Assembly: GCA_031963415.1 (NCBI GenBank)
Contig: JASSUI010000002.1
Span: 45,193-109,192, forward strand
DNA: 64,000 nucleotides
From: JASSUD01 sp031963415
GTDB taxonomy: Bacteria; Pseudomonadota; Gammaproteobacteria; Burkholderiales; Burkholderiaceae
Direction: 5' to 3'
Shown piece after piece: positions 8,885 to 15,896 of this stretch (positions within the stretch are counted from its first letter, which is position 1; each line of letters begins with the position of its first letter). The notes below the pieces were generated by a model. It was not told the origin of the DNA. It saw only the letters and a program-made list of their open reading frames with translations, and did not search any database. Position numbers and translations under genes: made by a program.

Positions 8885-9401
8885 AAACAACCACCGGCTA
8901 AAGCCGGTGGGTTTGAATAACGGACTGAAAGTCCGGATACGCGTCGACTTAACGACGCGTCTTAATCTGGCTCCATCTGAAAATTGTCATTTACGTTAGG
9001 TTCAAAATGGTGTTCCAAATACTGTTTAACCATCTCTTCCGTCATTTGACCTACCGTCGCACAAAAATAGCCTCGTGCCCAAAAATGCTGGCCCCAATAG
9101 CGTTTCTTAATATGCGCAAACTCTTCAAACAATTTACTCGAGGTACGCCCCTTAATCCGCCTCATAATTTCACTTGGTGCCAATTCAGGGGGACAGCTCA
9201 CCAGAATATGCACATGGTCTTGGCTAACCACTCCTCGAATTATCTTTATCTCAAACGCTTCACACGTCTGACGCACCAACTTTCTTACCCTTTCCGCTAC
9301 TTCCCCTCTCAACACTTTGTAGCGGTACTTCGTCACCCATACAAAATGATATTCAATCTGATAAACCGTATGGCTCCCATATCTATATCCCATGTCGCAC
9401 C
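8885..9401 (-). mobile_element. IS200/IS605-family element, left end cut by IS1
   Basis: The element carries an intact HUH transposase. Beyond the 3' end of tnpA there are compact hairpins at 8891-8910 (CCACCGGC/GCCGGTGG arms), 8921-8936 and about 8940-8961 (ACGCGTCG/CGACGCGT arms), typical of IS200 ends. Only 8 bases separate the tnpA start from IS1 copy 1, so the 5' terminal hairpin is missing and the element is probably immobile by itself. Confidence 0.75.
8962..9393 (-). CDS. tnpA: IS200-type HUH (Y1) transposase TnpA
   Basis: A protein of 143 residues. It has the HUH motif DHVHILVSCPP, the conserved KGRTSSKLFEEF and YWGQHFWARGYFC blocks, and the catalytic tyrosine in EEMVKQYLEHH. Y1 transposases move single-stranded DNA using subterminal hairpins. 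Full length and undisturbed, but its upstream end has been replaced by IS1. Confidence 0.95.
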   Translation of the reverse strand: MGYRYGSHTVYQIEYHFVWVTKYRYKVLRGEVAERVRKLVRQTCEAFEIKIIRGVVSQDHVHILVSCPPELAPSEIMRRIKGRTSSKLFEEFAHIKKRYWGQHFWARGYFCATVGQMTEEMVKQYLEHHFEPNVNDNFQMEPD

Positions 9402-9412
9402 GAGAGTGTTAT

Positions 9413-9832
9413 TTAAAAGATAGATGAGAATTTTTCCCGCCAATTTGCATAATTGTCAGGCGAAGCCAAGAAATGCTGAATGCGCAAAGATAAATCCACC
9501 ATGAGCACAGACTTTGAAACGACCTTAGTGCGTCGAGTCATTCTTGCCAGAAAATGCCGTGTATTCGAATTATCTTGCTCAATGGCTGTCGTATGGGCTT
9601 TGCCAATTGTGTGCTGCTGGGCAGGGAGCACTTTTCGATACACATCCCATTCATCGGTGAAATAGTGAGCGCCCAAGTGTTTAACTTTGTCATAGAGCCG
9701 TCTAAAGGTCTGAGCGTCGCGACGACCGATGACCCAAGCGATGCACTTCCTGGAGGAATGATCTAAGGCTTTCCATATCCACCATTTGTTTTTTTTTAGA
9801 CTGCACAAAATGCCACATTTCATCAAACTCAA
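9413..9832 (-). CDS. insB: IS1 transposase, InsB part (copy 1)
   Basis: The catalytic C-terminal part of the IS1 transposase: GRRDAQTFRRLYDKV, FTDEWDVYRKVLP and AIEQDNSNTRHFLARMTRRTKVVSKS give the later DDE residues. The first Asp (FDEMWHF) lies in the InsA frame. The active enzyme must therefore be a fusion made by slippage on a run of nine A (T on the plus strand, about 9788-9796). Identical to the copy 2 protein. Confidence 0.9.
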   Translation of the reverse strand: MSLMKCGILCSLKKNKWWIWKALDHSSRKCIAWVIGRRDAQTFRRLYDKVKHLGAHYFTDEWDVYRKVLPAQQHTIGKAHTTAIEQDNSNTRHFLARMTRRTKVVSKSVLMVDLSLRIQHFLASPDNYANWREKFSSIF

Positions 9833-10133
9833 TCGCTTCTATCTTTTCGGGAAGGGCAGGTTCAGGCAGCTCATTACCCGCTTGTTTCACCCACATATAG
9901 ACTGTCCTGCGGCTTGTCTTGAGCAAACGCGCAATCATGCCGTAGCTGCACTTCATCGTCCCATACAGCATTACCGCCAGGGCTTTCACTTCTTCCGGAT
10001 AGCCTCGGTTTTGTCTTTTATCTGCCCGAACAAAGTTGTACTCGCAGCTTTTACAGTAGTATCGTTGTTGGTTTCTTACTTTGCCATTCTTGACAACAGC
10101 ACTCCTATCCCCACAGCGTTTGCAATTGATCAT
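9702..10133 (-). CDS. insA: IS1 transposase, InsA part (copy 1)
   Basis: The N-terminal zinc-finger and helix-turn-helix part of the IS1 transposase: CKRCGDRSAVVKNGKVRNQQ, then YYCKSC, and GMIARLLKTSRRTVYMWVKQ. The frame ends about 30 codons after the slippery A run, giving an InsA-only product that in IS1 acts as a repressor binding the ends. Identical to copy 2. Confidence 0.9.
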   Translation of the reverse strand: MINCKRCGDRSAVVKNGKVRNQQRYYCKSCEYNFVRADKRQNRGYPEEVKALAVMLYGTMKCSYGMIARLLKTSRRTVYMWVKQAGNELPEPALPEKIEAIEFDEMWHFVQSKKKQMVDMESLRSFLQEVHRLGHRSSRRSDL

Positions 10134-10185
10134 CTTCAGTAGAGGAAGTGAATTTTTAGAAATCTATTTATAGAATAACACTCTC

Positions 10186-10296
10186 AAAAAAAATACGCTG
10201 TCCGAAGTCACCGTGCAGGCTTTGATTGGCGCTTGTCAAGATGAAGAATGGAGTGTTAGGTCTGCGGTAGCCCGCGCGTTAGAGGGGCAGATTAAG
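10186..10296 (+). pseudogene. HEAT-repeat gene fragment between IS1 and IS6
   Basis: About 33 codons in one frame read LSEVTVQALIGACQDEEWSVRSAVARALEGQ, a clear HEAT-like unit (ALI-AL-D-E-VR-A-ARAL). It is cut on the left by IS1 and on the right by the IS6 end, and its frame happens to run into the IS6 transposase. It is the remnant of another HEAT-repeat gene. Its units differ from those at 34-2165. Confidence 0.75.
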
Positions 10297-11104
10297 GGTT
10301 CTGTCGCAATAAATGCTGAAGTAGAATATATTGTTGCTAAGAATCCAGAGGTTGATATCGTGAATCTCGAGATTGCCAAGGTACTCAAACTCCTGCACTA
10401 TCCGCTAGAAGTAATGCTGACCTGCGTACGTTGGTATGTAGCCTATCCGCTGAGCCTGCGTCATCTCGAAGAAATAATGGCCGAACGCGGTATCAGCGTT
10501 GACCATTCCACGGTGCATCGCTGGGCAATTAAGCTGCTGCCTGCATTGCAAAAAGTTTTTCGCCGATACAAACGTCAGGTAGGCAAGAGCGGGCTCATGG
10601 ACGAGACTTACATCAAGGTTTGCGGCCAATGGAAGTATCTGTATCGTGCCGTCGACAAGCATGGCAACACCATTGATTTCCTGCTGCGTGCCCAACGTAA
10701 TACCGCTGCGGCACGGCGCTTTTTCGAAAAGGCCATCGATCAAAACGGTCTCCCTGAGAAAGTGACTATTGACGGGAACACTTCTAATTTAGCCGCCCTG
10801 TCCGACATCAATATCGAGCGGGAGGTGTCCATTACCATCCGAAAAACGAAGTATCTCAATAACATTGTCGAGCAAGATCATCGGGCCATCAAACGCATTG
10901 CCAATCCAATGCTCGGCTTCAAGAACTTTCGCTGTGCGGCCATTCTCTTGGGTGGCATCGAACTTGTACATATGATCGCCAAGGAGCAACTGCGCTGCAA
11001 CGAAGGTTCATCCATGTCCGCTGTTCAGCAATTCTATTCTATGGCCGCATAACTTATTTCCAAACAGAGCCTTTGCGAGATGTACTTCTTACTGCGACAG
11101 AACC
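10297..11104 (+). mobile_element. IS6-family element (808 bp)
   Basis: Bounded by perfect 12-bp inverted repeats GGTTCTGTCGCA (10297-10308) and TGCGACAGAACC (11093-11104), with one transposase between. No 8-bp target duplication is visible (flanks differ), as expected if it moved by cointegrate formation or recombined with another copy. IS6 elements often delete neighbouring DNA, which fits the truncated HEAT gene at its left edge. Confidence 0.92.
10360..11052 (+). CDS. IS6-family transposase
   Basis: A DDE transposase of about 230 residues. The family pattern is clear: VRWYVAYPLSLRHLEEIMAERGISVDHSTVHRW, LMDETYIKVCGQWKYLYRAVD (first Asp), KVTIDGNTSN (second Asp) and NNIVEQDHRAIKRI (Glu). 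The frame is open far upstream through the IS end into the HEAT scrap, so the start is uncertain. GTG at 10360 is one reasonable choice, and ATG near 10411 would cut into conserved sequence. Apart from GNTSN in place of the usual KSGAN it looks complete. Confidence 0.88.
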   Translation: MNLEIAKVLKLLHYPLEVMLTCVRWYVAYPLSLRHLEEIMAERGISVDHSTVHRWAIKLLPALQKVFRRYKRQVGKSGLMDETYIKVCGQWKYLYRAVDKHGNTIDFLLRAQRNTAAARRFFEKAIDQNGLPEKVTIDGNTSNLAALSDINIEREVSITIRKTKYLNNIVEQDHRAIKRIANPMLGFKNFRCAAILLGGIELVHMIAKEQLRCNEGSSMSAVQQFYSMAA

Positions 11105-11191
11105 AATAATGTAGCCAGCTTAAGAGGGCGGCCGGCAAACGCTTTGTTTTCTGGTTCTGATCGTAATTCTCGTTATTTGCACCTTACTGCA

Positions 11192-11217
11192 TAATTTGCT
11201 ACATTTGTAGTAAATTA
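11192..11217. promoter_or_regulatory. Candidate operator of the ParD-like/RelE module
   Basis: A near-perfect inverted repeat, TAATTTGCTAC-ATTT-GTAGTAAATTA (10 of 11 arm positions pair), lies immediately before the ribosome site of the antitoxin gene. Position and symmetry fit an autoregulatory antitoxin site. Confidence 0.5.
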
Positions 11218-11229
11218 TGGAGGTAGTCT

Positions 11230-11457
11230 ATGAGCATGCCGGTTCGCATTGAGGATACGTTGTACCAGCAGGCAAAAGTTGATGCTACAGTCGAGCATCG
11301 AACAATTGCGGGTCAGATTGAATTTTGGGCGAAAGTTGGCCGCGCCGCGCTAGATAACCCCGATCTGCCAGCAGGGTTTATCGCGGAATCGCTGATGTCG
11401 ATGGCAGAGCCGCGCGAACAGGCTATTCCATTTGTCCCAAGGGTAAATCACGCGTGA
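11230..11457 (+). CDS. ParD-like antitoxin
   Basis: A protein of 75 residues with an RHH-type start (SMPVRIEDTLYQQAKVDATVEHRTIAGQIEFWAKVGRAALDNPDL) typical of the ParD-like antitoxin family paired with RelE/ParE toxins. It has a strong GGAGG ribosome site 6 bases before ATG. The stop overlaps the toxin start (GTGA), so translation is coupled. It is probably self-repressed through the inverted repeat at 11192-11217. Confidence 0.88.
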   Translation: MSMPVRIEDTLYQQAKVDATVEHRTIAGQIEFWAKVGRAALDNPDLPAGFIAESLMSMAEPREQAIPFVPRVNHA

Positions 11458-11732
11458 CTTATCAGATCAAGCAGACTCGTAGATTCGCGCGACAGTACAA
11501 AAAGCTCCATGACAACGTGGTTCGGGACGTTAATGATGCCATTGGCGTCATTGCCACCAATCCTGCTGTTGGAGAACGCAAAAAAGGGGACCTTGCCAGC
11601 CTTTGGGTTTACAAATTCCGAAGTCAAGGACAGTTGTTCCTGCTCGGCTACACTGTAGACGATGGCTTTCGACTGATCTATCTTGAAGCAGTTGGGCCCC
11701 ACGAGAATTTCTATCGTGATATGAAGCGTTGA
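11454..11732 (+). CDS. RelE/ParE-family toxin
   Basis: A protein of 92 residues, GTG start within the antitoxin stop. The fold signature is present: YQIKQTRRFARQYKKLHDNVVRDVNDAI, KKGDLASLWVYKFRSQGQLFLLGYTV and the family-typical end GPHENFYRDMKR. Members either cleave mRNA on the ribosome (RelE) or poison gyrase (ParE), and I cannot tell which from sequence. Intact. Confidence 0.9.
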   Translation: MTYQIKQTRRFARQYKKLHDNVVRDVNDAIGVIATNPAVGERKKGDLASLWVYKFRSQGQLFLLGYTVDDGFRLIYLEAVGPHENFYRDMKR

Positions 11733-11854
11733 GCTAGCTTAATTTTGAACGGTTCTTTATATCGAAGAGAACGCTAAGTTAGCGGGATGCGGTACAACGC
11801 TAGTTAAAGAGGTATGGGCCACATACCGCAGACAAATTGAAAAGAGAGAACCCC

Positions 11855-12247
11855 ATGACATCGAACTCAGTCCAAAAACTAGTTGATGAACTAGAAACGC
11901 AGGCAGTATTTGCCAAGCTAGCGCAAGAGCAAGCAGAACTTAATAAAAAGTTATCAGACACTAAAGCGGCTGGAACAGAAGCCCTAAAAAGATTACTACC
12001 CATTGTTCAAGGTAACAGCGGCCAATGTCGATACGTCGCAAGCTTTCTTTTAAGTTTATATAACAGCTACGAATTTTCATTTGCTTTAAGCGATTTACGC
12101 CGCCTAGATGCAAATATCATAGAAGACTGTTTAACGGTTCTCAGAATGAATTGTTATCCAGGAAAAGAAATATATGAATATGTCGAGAACGGTCAGCAAA
12201 TTTTTGAAGATTTAGCAAAAATGTGGAATACCAAAGATCACACGTAG
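11855..12247 (+). CDS. DUF7673-like protein
   Basis: A protein of 130 residues from ATG 11855, which has an AAAGAGAG ribosome site. An in-frame TTG at 11837 is less likely. The pattern ALKRLLPIVQGNSGQCRYVASFLLSLYNSYEFSFALSDLRRLD with a following helix matches my recollection of DUF7673, common on plasmids and conjugative elements and of unknown function. The N-terminal 45 residues are a charged coiled coil. A short palindrome CGCTAA-G-TTAGCG lies upstream at 11772-11784. Confidence 0.65.
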   Translation: MTSNSVQKLVDELETQAVFAKLAQEQAELNKKLSDTKAAGTEALKRLLPIVQGNSGQCRYVASFLLSLYNSYEFSFALSDLRRLDANIIEDCLTVLRMNCYPGKEIYEYVENGQQIFEDLAKMWNTKDHT

Positions 12248-12568
12248 CTAACAAATAGATGCTGTCCGCAAAAGCCGTAAGACGCCTTATTGGCGAGTCT
12301 GAGAATAATGCATAACTTTCTGTCCTTATAGAATCACTTATCCCCTTATTTCATCAGCATCTCAGCTTAAACAAAGTGCATAGAAGATTAAAAATTTTTC
12401 ATACGCACCGCGGGCGGGACTACGTTTTGATAGGTTACACACTACTCTTATCCCGCTCCAAAAATAAGGCATTCTTCTTAGAGACTTTTCCCAAGAGATC
12501 AGGGCAATATTAGGAGTATTCCTAAATCCTGTTGGTCTGACTTCTTATAGAAGAGAGGGGAAAAATAA
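12248..12568. other. Intergenic region upstream of the coiled-coil membrane protein
   Basis: No coding signal is visible. It holds two small inverted repeats, TTAGGA-GTAT-TCCTAA at 12510-12525 and CTTCT-TAT-AGAAG at 12541-12553. The second is just before the GAGGGG ribosome site of the next gene. Either could be an operator, but there is nothing to confirm it. Confidence 0.35.
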
Positions 12569-14005
12569 ATGCCTTTATCTGGAATGACTGCGACGGCGCC
12601 ACAAACCGGCGTATTCCTCTCTGCTTATCAAGAAAAAGCACCGCTACAGAAAAGCAGTGTGCCTATAACAAAAAGCTATATTACAAAAGAAAATCTCCAA
12701 CATGCAGTATCAGAAGCATTAAAAGAAGTATTTTCTGATTCAGACTCAGAAAAAACGGCTTATATTTATTATGAAAGTGACGTAATTCCTGAGACATATC
12801 CTAGTGCGCCCAATGGTGAAAGCCTAACCGATTCAACAGAGGACGCAAACGTTAAGGCTAATGTAGTCGGCTTCTTTGATAGCTTTACAGGGAAAGCTAA
12901 AGAACAGTTTAAATCAACTTTTCCTAATGGCTATGAATTTTTAGAAAAAGTTTTTAATAAAAAAACACATACAGAGAAAGAGGCATTTGCTATATTTGAT
13001 GGCCTTCTTTCATGTTTAAAAAGCCGTGAATATGAGAAGCTGCCGGATTTCGCAAAGCTTTGCGCAGAAACGCCGGATTTGGTAAGCAATTTAGAGAAGA
13101 TGGAAACCGACCTTGAAAAGATCAAGGAAGATTTCCATGACAAACTAATTTACCGAAAACTAGAAGATGGCGCATCAAGAGAAGAAACTGACATCTGGTT
13201 AGAGAAACGCAGTAACGTAGAAAATGGATTAGCTTCACTAGAGCCAGGAATAAAGAGTCTTGAAGCAGTTATTAATTCTCTTAAAGAAGGCTTACCCTCT
13301 GAAAAGAAATCTTTTAGTATTAGGATGTTTACAGGCCTTTTATCTGGCATTAGATATATTATTGGTTTTTTAGGGGGGGTTGGCGCTCCTCTATTTTTCA
13401 GCTCTCATCTTAGTAATCTCGGCTTTGAAACAAAGCAATATTTTCTAAAGCAGAAAATCAGAGAGTGGGAAAATTTTAAAAAGCCATTAGATAAATTAAG
13501 TAAAAAGAATCCTCTATTGGAGAAAGAAGTGATTAATGGAGTCCTGTTACAGCAGCATCGCGCCCAGACGCAGCAGATGGCCGCAGCAGATAAGCAGGCC
13601 GATGCGATTAAAGCGCTGACTATAACGCAAACTAATGCGCAGCTAGCTCTTAATCAGCAAGCCCTGGATATTCAACAAGCCAAAGATGACGCCGCGGCTG
13701 CACGAAAAGCAGCTGAAGACTCTAATAAAGAAATTAAACGATTTATTTCTTCAGCCACGCCTTTTGTTGACCAATTTAAAGAACGTAGAGATTCAACTCA
13801 CTCGACCGACTCTGGTTATCTCTCTTCTAGTCCAGAAGATGCGCCGATAAGTCGTAAAGAAGTTGATGCGATGTTAAAGCGGCAGGCGGAACAGCATGCT
13901 CTAGAGAAGGCAGAAATTAAAAGCGAATTGCAAGAAACTAAAGAACTCCTAAAAGGTTTATACACCCTTATACAGAGTGGAAATGGCAAACTAAATTTAG
14001 TGTAA
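12569..14005 (+). CDS. Coiled-coil protein with a hydrophobic segment, candidate effector
   Basis: A protein of 478 residues, not recognised. Residues 1-90 are low-complexity and acidic. Residues 90-245 are helical and charged (the run FDSFTGKAKEQF, then EKMETDLEKIKEDF). A hydrophobic stretch (MFTGLLSGIRYIIGFLGGVGAPLFF) near 250-275 could cross a membrane. Residues 320-400 are an Ala/Gln-rich coiled coil (QQHRAQTQQMAAADKQADAI) and the C-terminus is a second coil. Strong ribosome site (GAGGGG) and a clear terminator follow the gene, so it is a single-gene unit. Architecture and place beside a secretion system suggest a secreted or membrane-inserting factor, but this is inference. Confidence 0.75.
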   Translation: MPLSGMTATAPQTGVFLSAYQEKAPLQKSSVPITKSYITKENLQHAVSEALKEVFSDSDSEKTAYIYYESDVIPETYPSAPNGESLTDSTEDANVKANVVGFFDSFTGKAKEQFKSTFPNGYEFLEKVFNKKTHTEKEAFAIFDGLLSCLKSREYEKLPDFAKLCAETPDLVSNLEKMETDLEKIKEDFHDKLIYRKLEDGASREETDIWLEKRSNVENGLASLEPGIKSLEAVINSLKEGLPSEKKSFSIRMFTGLLSGIRYIIGFLGGVGAPLFFSSHLSNLGFETKQYFLKQKIREWENFKKPLDKLSKKNPLLEKEVINGVLLQQHRAQTQQMAAADKQADAIKALTITQTNAQLALNQQALDIQQAKDDAAAARKAAEDSNKEIKRFISSATPFVDQFKERRDSTHSTDSGYLSSSPEDAPISRKEVDAMLKRQAEQHALEKAEIKSELQETKELLKGLYTLIQSGNGKLNLV

Positions 14006-14017
14006 AAAATTTATCAA

Positions 14018-14052
14018 AAGGCCCTAGGCAATAAACCTAGGGCCTTCTTTAT
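14018..14052 (+). terminator. Rho-independent terminator
   Basis: Perfect 11-bp stem AAGGCCCTAGG / CCTAGGGCCTT (14018-14028 and 14036-14046) with a 7-base loop and a T-rich tail (CTTTATT), 12 bases after the stop of the preceding gene. Confidence 0.9.
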
Positions 14053-14344
14053 TAGCTAAATTATCTCCAAACCTTAGCGAGGCAGATAAGCCTCTGTCCT
14101 CGTTTCAAACGAAACAAGGATAAAGCAGTACGTACAAGGGCTCATCTCTTGGTGGGCCACATCGCTTAAGAAGGGTAAGACAGATGCCTGCGCTCGCTGG
14201 AGTGAGCGTAAGCCGAAACGGTGCAGGAGATTAGCAGTGCCATTTGAACTAAAAATCTGCCCTGAGCTAAGAACAACTCAGCTTTTTAAAGCTTCATAAC
14301 ACAAAAGGCCCAATTGATGTGCGCCCCGGAAGTTGGACGGTGGA

Positions 14345-15157
14345 TTAAGCGGCCTTTAAGGACTGATTTCTGTACTCTACAGGACTCAGTCCTTTTAATT
14401 TCATCTTGATTCGTTCATGGTTGTAATAGTGAATATATTCTTTCACTTGTCTTTCCAAATCATCAATTGAAGCGAACTGCTCACCATGAAAGCACTCTGA
14501 CTTCAATAGACCAAAAAAGCTTTCCATTGCCGCATTATCCAAGCAATTTCCTTTGCGGGACATGCTTTGAATTAATCCATGTTTTTCAAGCTGCTGCTGA
14601 TAGTAGCTCATTTGATATTGCCACCCCTGATCTGAATGAATGATGGGCTTCTCATTTGTTTTGAGGTTTTTCAGTGCATCTTTGAGCATATCTTTGACTA
14701 GACCGAACATTGGCTTACGCTGTGTTTGGAATGCAATAATCTCTCCATTAAACAAATCCATAACGGGTGATAGATAAAGTTTTTCACCGCGCACATTAAA
14801 CTCCGTGACGTCAGTTACCCATTTCTGATTAGGCCGATCTGCCTCGAATTGGCGTTGCAGGACATTATTGGCAACTTTGCCGATCTCGCCCTTATACGAG
14901 CGATATTTGACGGTTCTCATGCGTGATTTAAGTCCTAATATCTGCATAAGACGCCGAACACATTTATGGTTCACGGTTATCCCTGAACACTGTAGAGCAA
15001 GTGTAATTCTCCGATAGCCATACCGACCTTTATGCTCGTGGTAAATGGCCTGGATCTGTTGTTTTAGTCCACTGTATTTATCACCAGCTTTAGCAAGCTT
15101 CTCATGATAAAAGTAGGTGCTACGAGCCATTTGTGATGCACGTAATAAAAGCTTCAA
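14345..15157 (-). CDS. IS3-family transposase OrfB
   Basis: The rve-type integrase domain of IS3: HTH_21 start (KYSGLKQQIQAIYHEHKGRYGYRRITLAL), then the DDE residues in WVTDVTEFNVRGEKLYL (D), IHSDQGWQYQ (D) and GNCLDNAAMESFFGLLKSE (E). The ORF B frame is open upstream (LISELRQHYPLKLLLRASQMARSTYFY) and overlaps the end of OrfA, so the full enzyme is made as an OrfAB fusion by a -1 frameshift, as usual for IS3. Confidence 0.95.
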   Translation of the reverse strand: MKLLLRASQMARSTYFYHEKLAKAGDKYSGLKQQIQAIYHEHKGRYGYRRITLALQCSGITVNHKCVRRLMQILGLKSRMRTVKYRSYKGEIGKVANNVLQRQFEADRPNQKWVTDVTEFNVRGEKLYLSPVMDLFNGEIIAFQTQRKPMFGLVKDMLKDALKNLKTNEKPIIHSDQGWQYQMSYYQQQLEKHGLIQSMSRKGNCLDNAAMESFFGLLKSECFHGEQFASIDDLERQVKEYIHYYNHERIKMKLKGLSPVEYRNQSLKAA

Positions 15158-15183
15158 AGGGTAATGTTGCCTTAATTCAGATA

Positions 15184-15726
15184 TCAGTCTTGCCGTCGCT
15201 GCTGCTCGGCTTGTTCCTGCTCTCTTTGTTTCTGAATCAAGGCTCTCCGCTTTTTTAGGAAGGCCACCTCAGCGCGTAAATACTCTAATTCCTCAAGCAG
15301 TTCATCTCGGGTTTTACTACGGTCTGATTCCGATAACTGTGTTTTGGGTATCTTAGGCTTAGGCATACTCTTGGGGCGTCCACGAGGTCTAGGTTTTAAA
15401 CCATCTATACCGTGTTTACGATATTGATTCAACCATGTGCAAACCATACCCGCTTCACGTAACTTAAAGCGGTATAAAGCCTCTGTGATAGATAGCCCCT
15501 GTTCAATTATGGATAAAACAACTTCTTTCTTAAATTCAAATGTATATGTCTGTTTGGGTTTAGGTTTCAAACCTTCTTCACCAAAAATAGCGTCAATATC
15601 CATCCATTTGCCCACAACACTTCCATGCAGGCTAAATTGAGCAGCTGTACGCTTTCGTCCACAGTGATGATCTAAGCCGTATTGAATGACTTTAAGTTTA
15701 AACTCTTGCGAATATTTAGCCATCAA
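15184..15726 (-). CDS. IS3-family OrfA (helix-turn-helix)
   Basis: A protein of 180 residues with two helix-turn-helix units (KYSQEFKLKVIQYGLDHHCGRKRTAAQFSLHGSVVGKWM, then FEFKKEVVLSIIEQGLSITEALYRF) and a C-terminal leucine-zipper-like coil (ELLEELEYLRAEVAFLKKRRAL). It binds the IS ends and is the first half of the OrfAB fusion transposase. Intact. Confidence 0.93.
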   Translation of the reverse strand: MMAKYSQEFKLKVIQYGLDHHCGRKRTAAQFSLHGSVVGKWMDIDAIFGEEGLKPKPKQTYTFEFKKEVVLSIIEQGLSITEALYRFKLREAGMVCTWLNQYRKHGIDGLKPRPRGRPKSMPKPKIPKTQLSESDRSKTRDELLEELEYLRAEVAFLKKRRALIQKQREQEQAEQQRRQD

Positions 15727-15896
15727 AAAAACCCCTTCAAATTAGACTGAACGTCTAACTTTCGGGGCGCACATCAAATGGACCTTTTGTGTTTCAAACA
15801 GTAGGGTCAACGAAAAATTACTGATGAAACATCCAGCAAACTAACTAAAGCATTTAAAATGCTGACGACGCCCCCCGTTGAATAAATAAGCGTTTT

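Larger units (their letters stand above)
9402..10185 (-). mobile_element. IS1-family element, copy 1 (784 bp)
   Basis: Bounded by inverted repeats GAGAGTGTTAT (9402-9412) and ATAACACTCTC (10175-10185). Its two proteins are identical to those of copy 2 at 26823-27606, which is in the opposite orientation. The flanks (IS200 sequence on one side, a HEAT-gene scrap on the other) do not show the 8-bp duplication that copy 2 has. This suggests this copy took part in a deletion or rearrangement. Confidence 0.92.
14315..15776 (-). mobile_element. IS3-family element (1462 bp)
   Basis: Terminal inverted repeats begin TGATGTGCGCCCCG on both ends (the right end reads as its complement), with a 3-bp target duplication AAT (14312-14314 and 15777-15779). 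It carries orfA and orfB in the usual order and looks complete and potentially mobile. Confidence 0.92.
14299..15792. repeat. Hairpin sequence split by the IS3 element
   Basis: Outside the IS3 ends, the left flank ACACAAAAGGCCC (14299-14311) and right flank GGACCTTTTGTGT (15780-15792) are near-perfect inverted repeats around the 3-bp target duplication AAT. Removing the IS rebuilds a hairpin with a 3-base loop, terminator-like or REP-like. Some IS3-family elements are known to prefer palindrome loops. Confidence 0.75.

Noticed and set aside
9007..9423. Plus-strand open frame of 138 codons
   Set aside because: Antisense to the intact IS200 transposase and running over its end into IS1.
14053..14298. 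Possible structured RNA between the terminator and the IS3 element
   Set aside because: Some short hairpins can be drawn, but nothing matches a known RNA and there is no second copy to compare.
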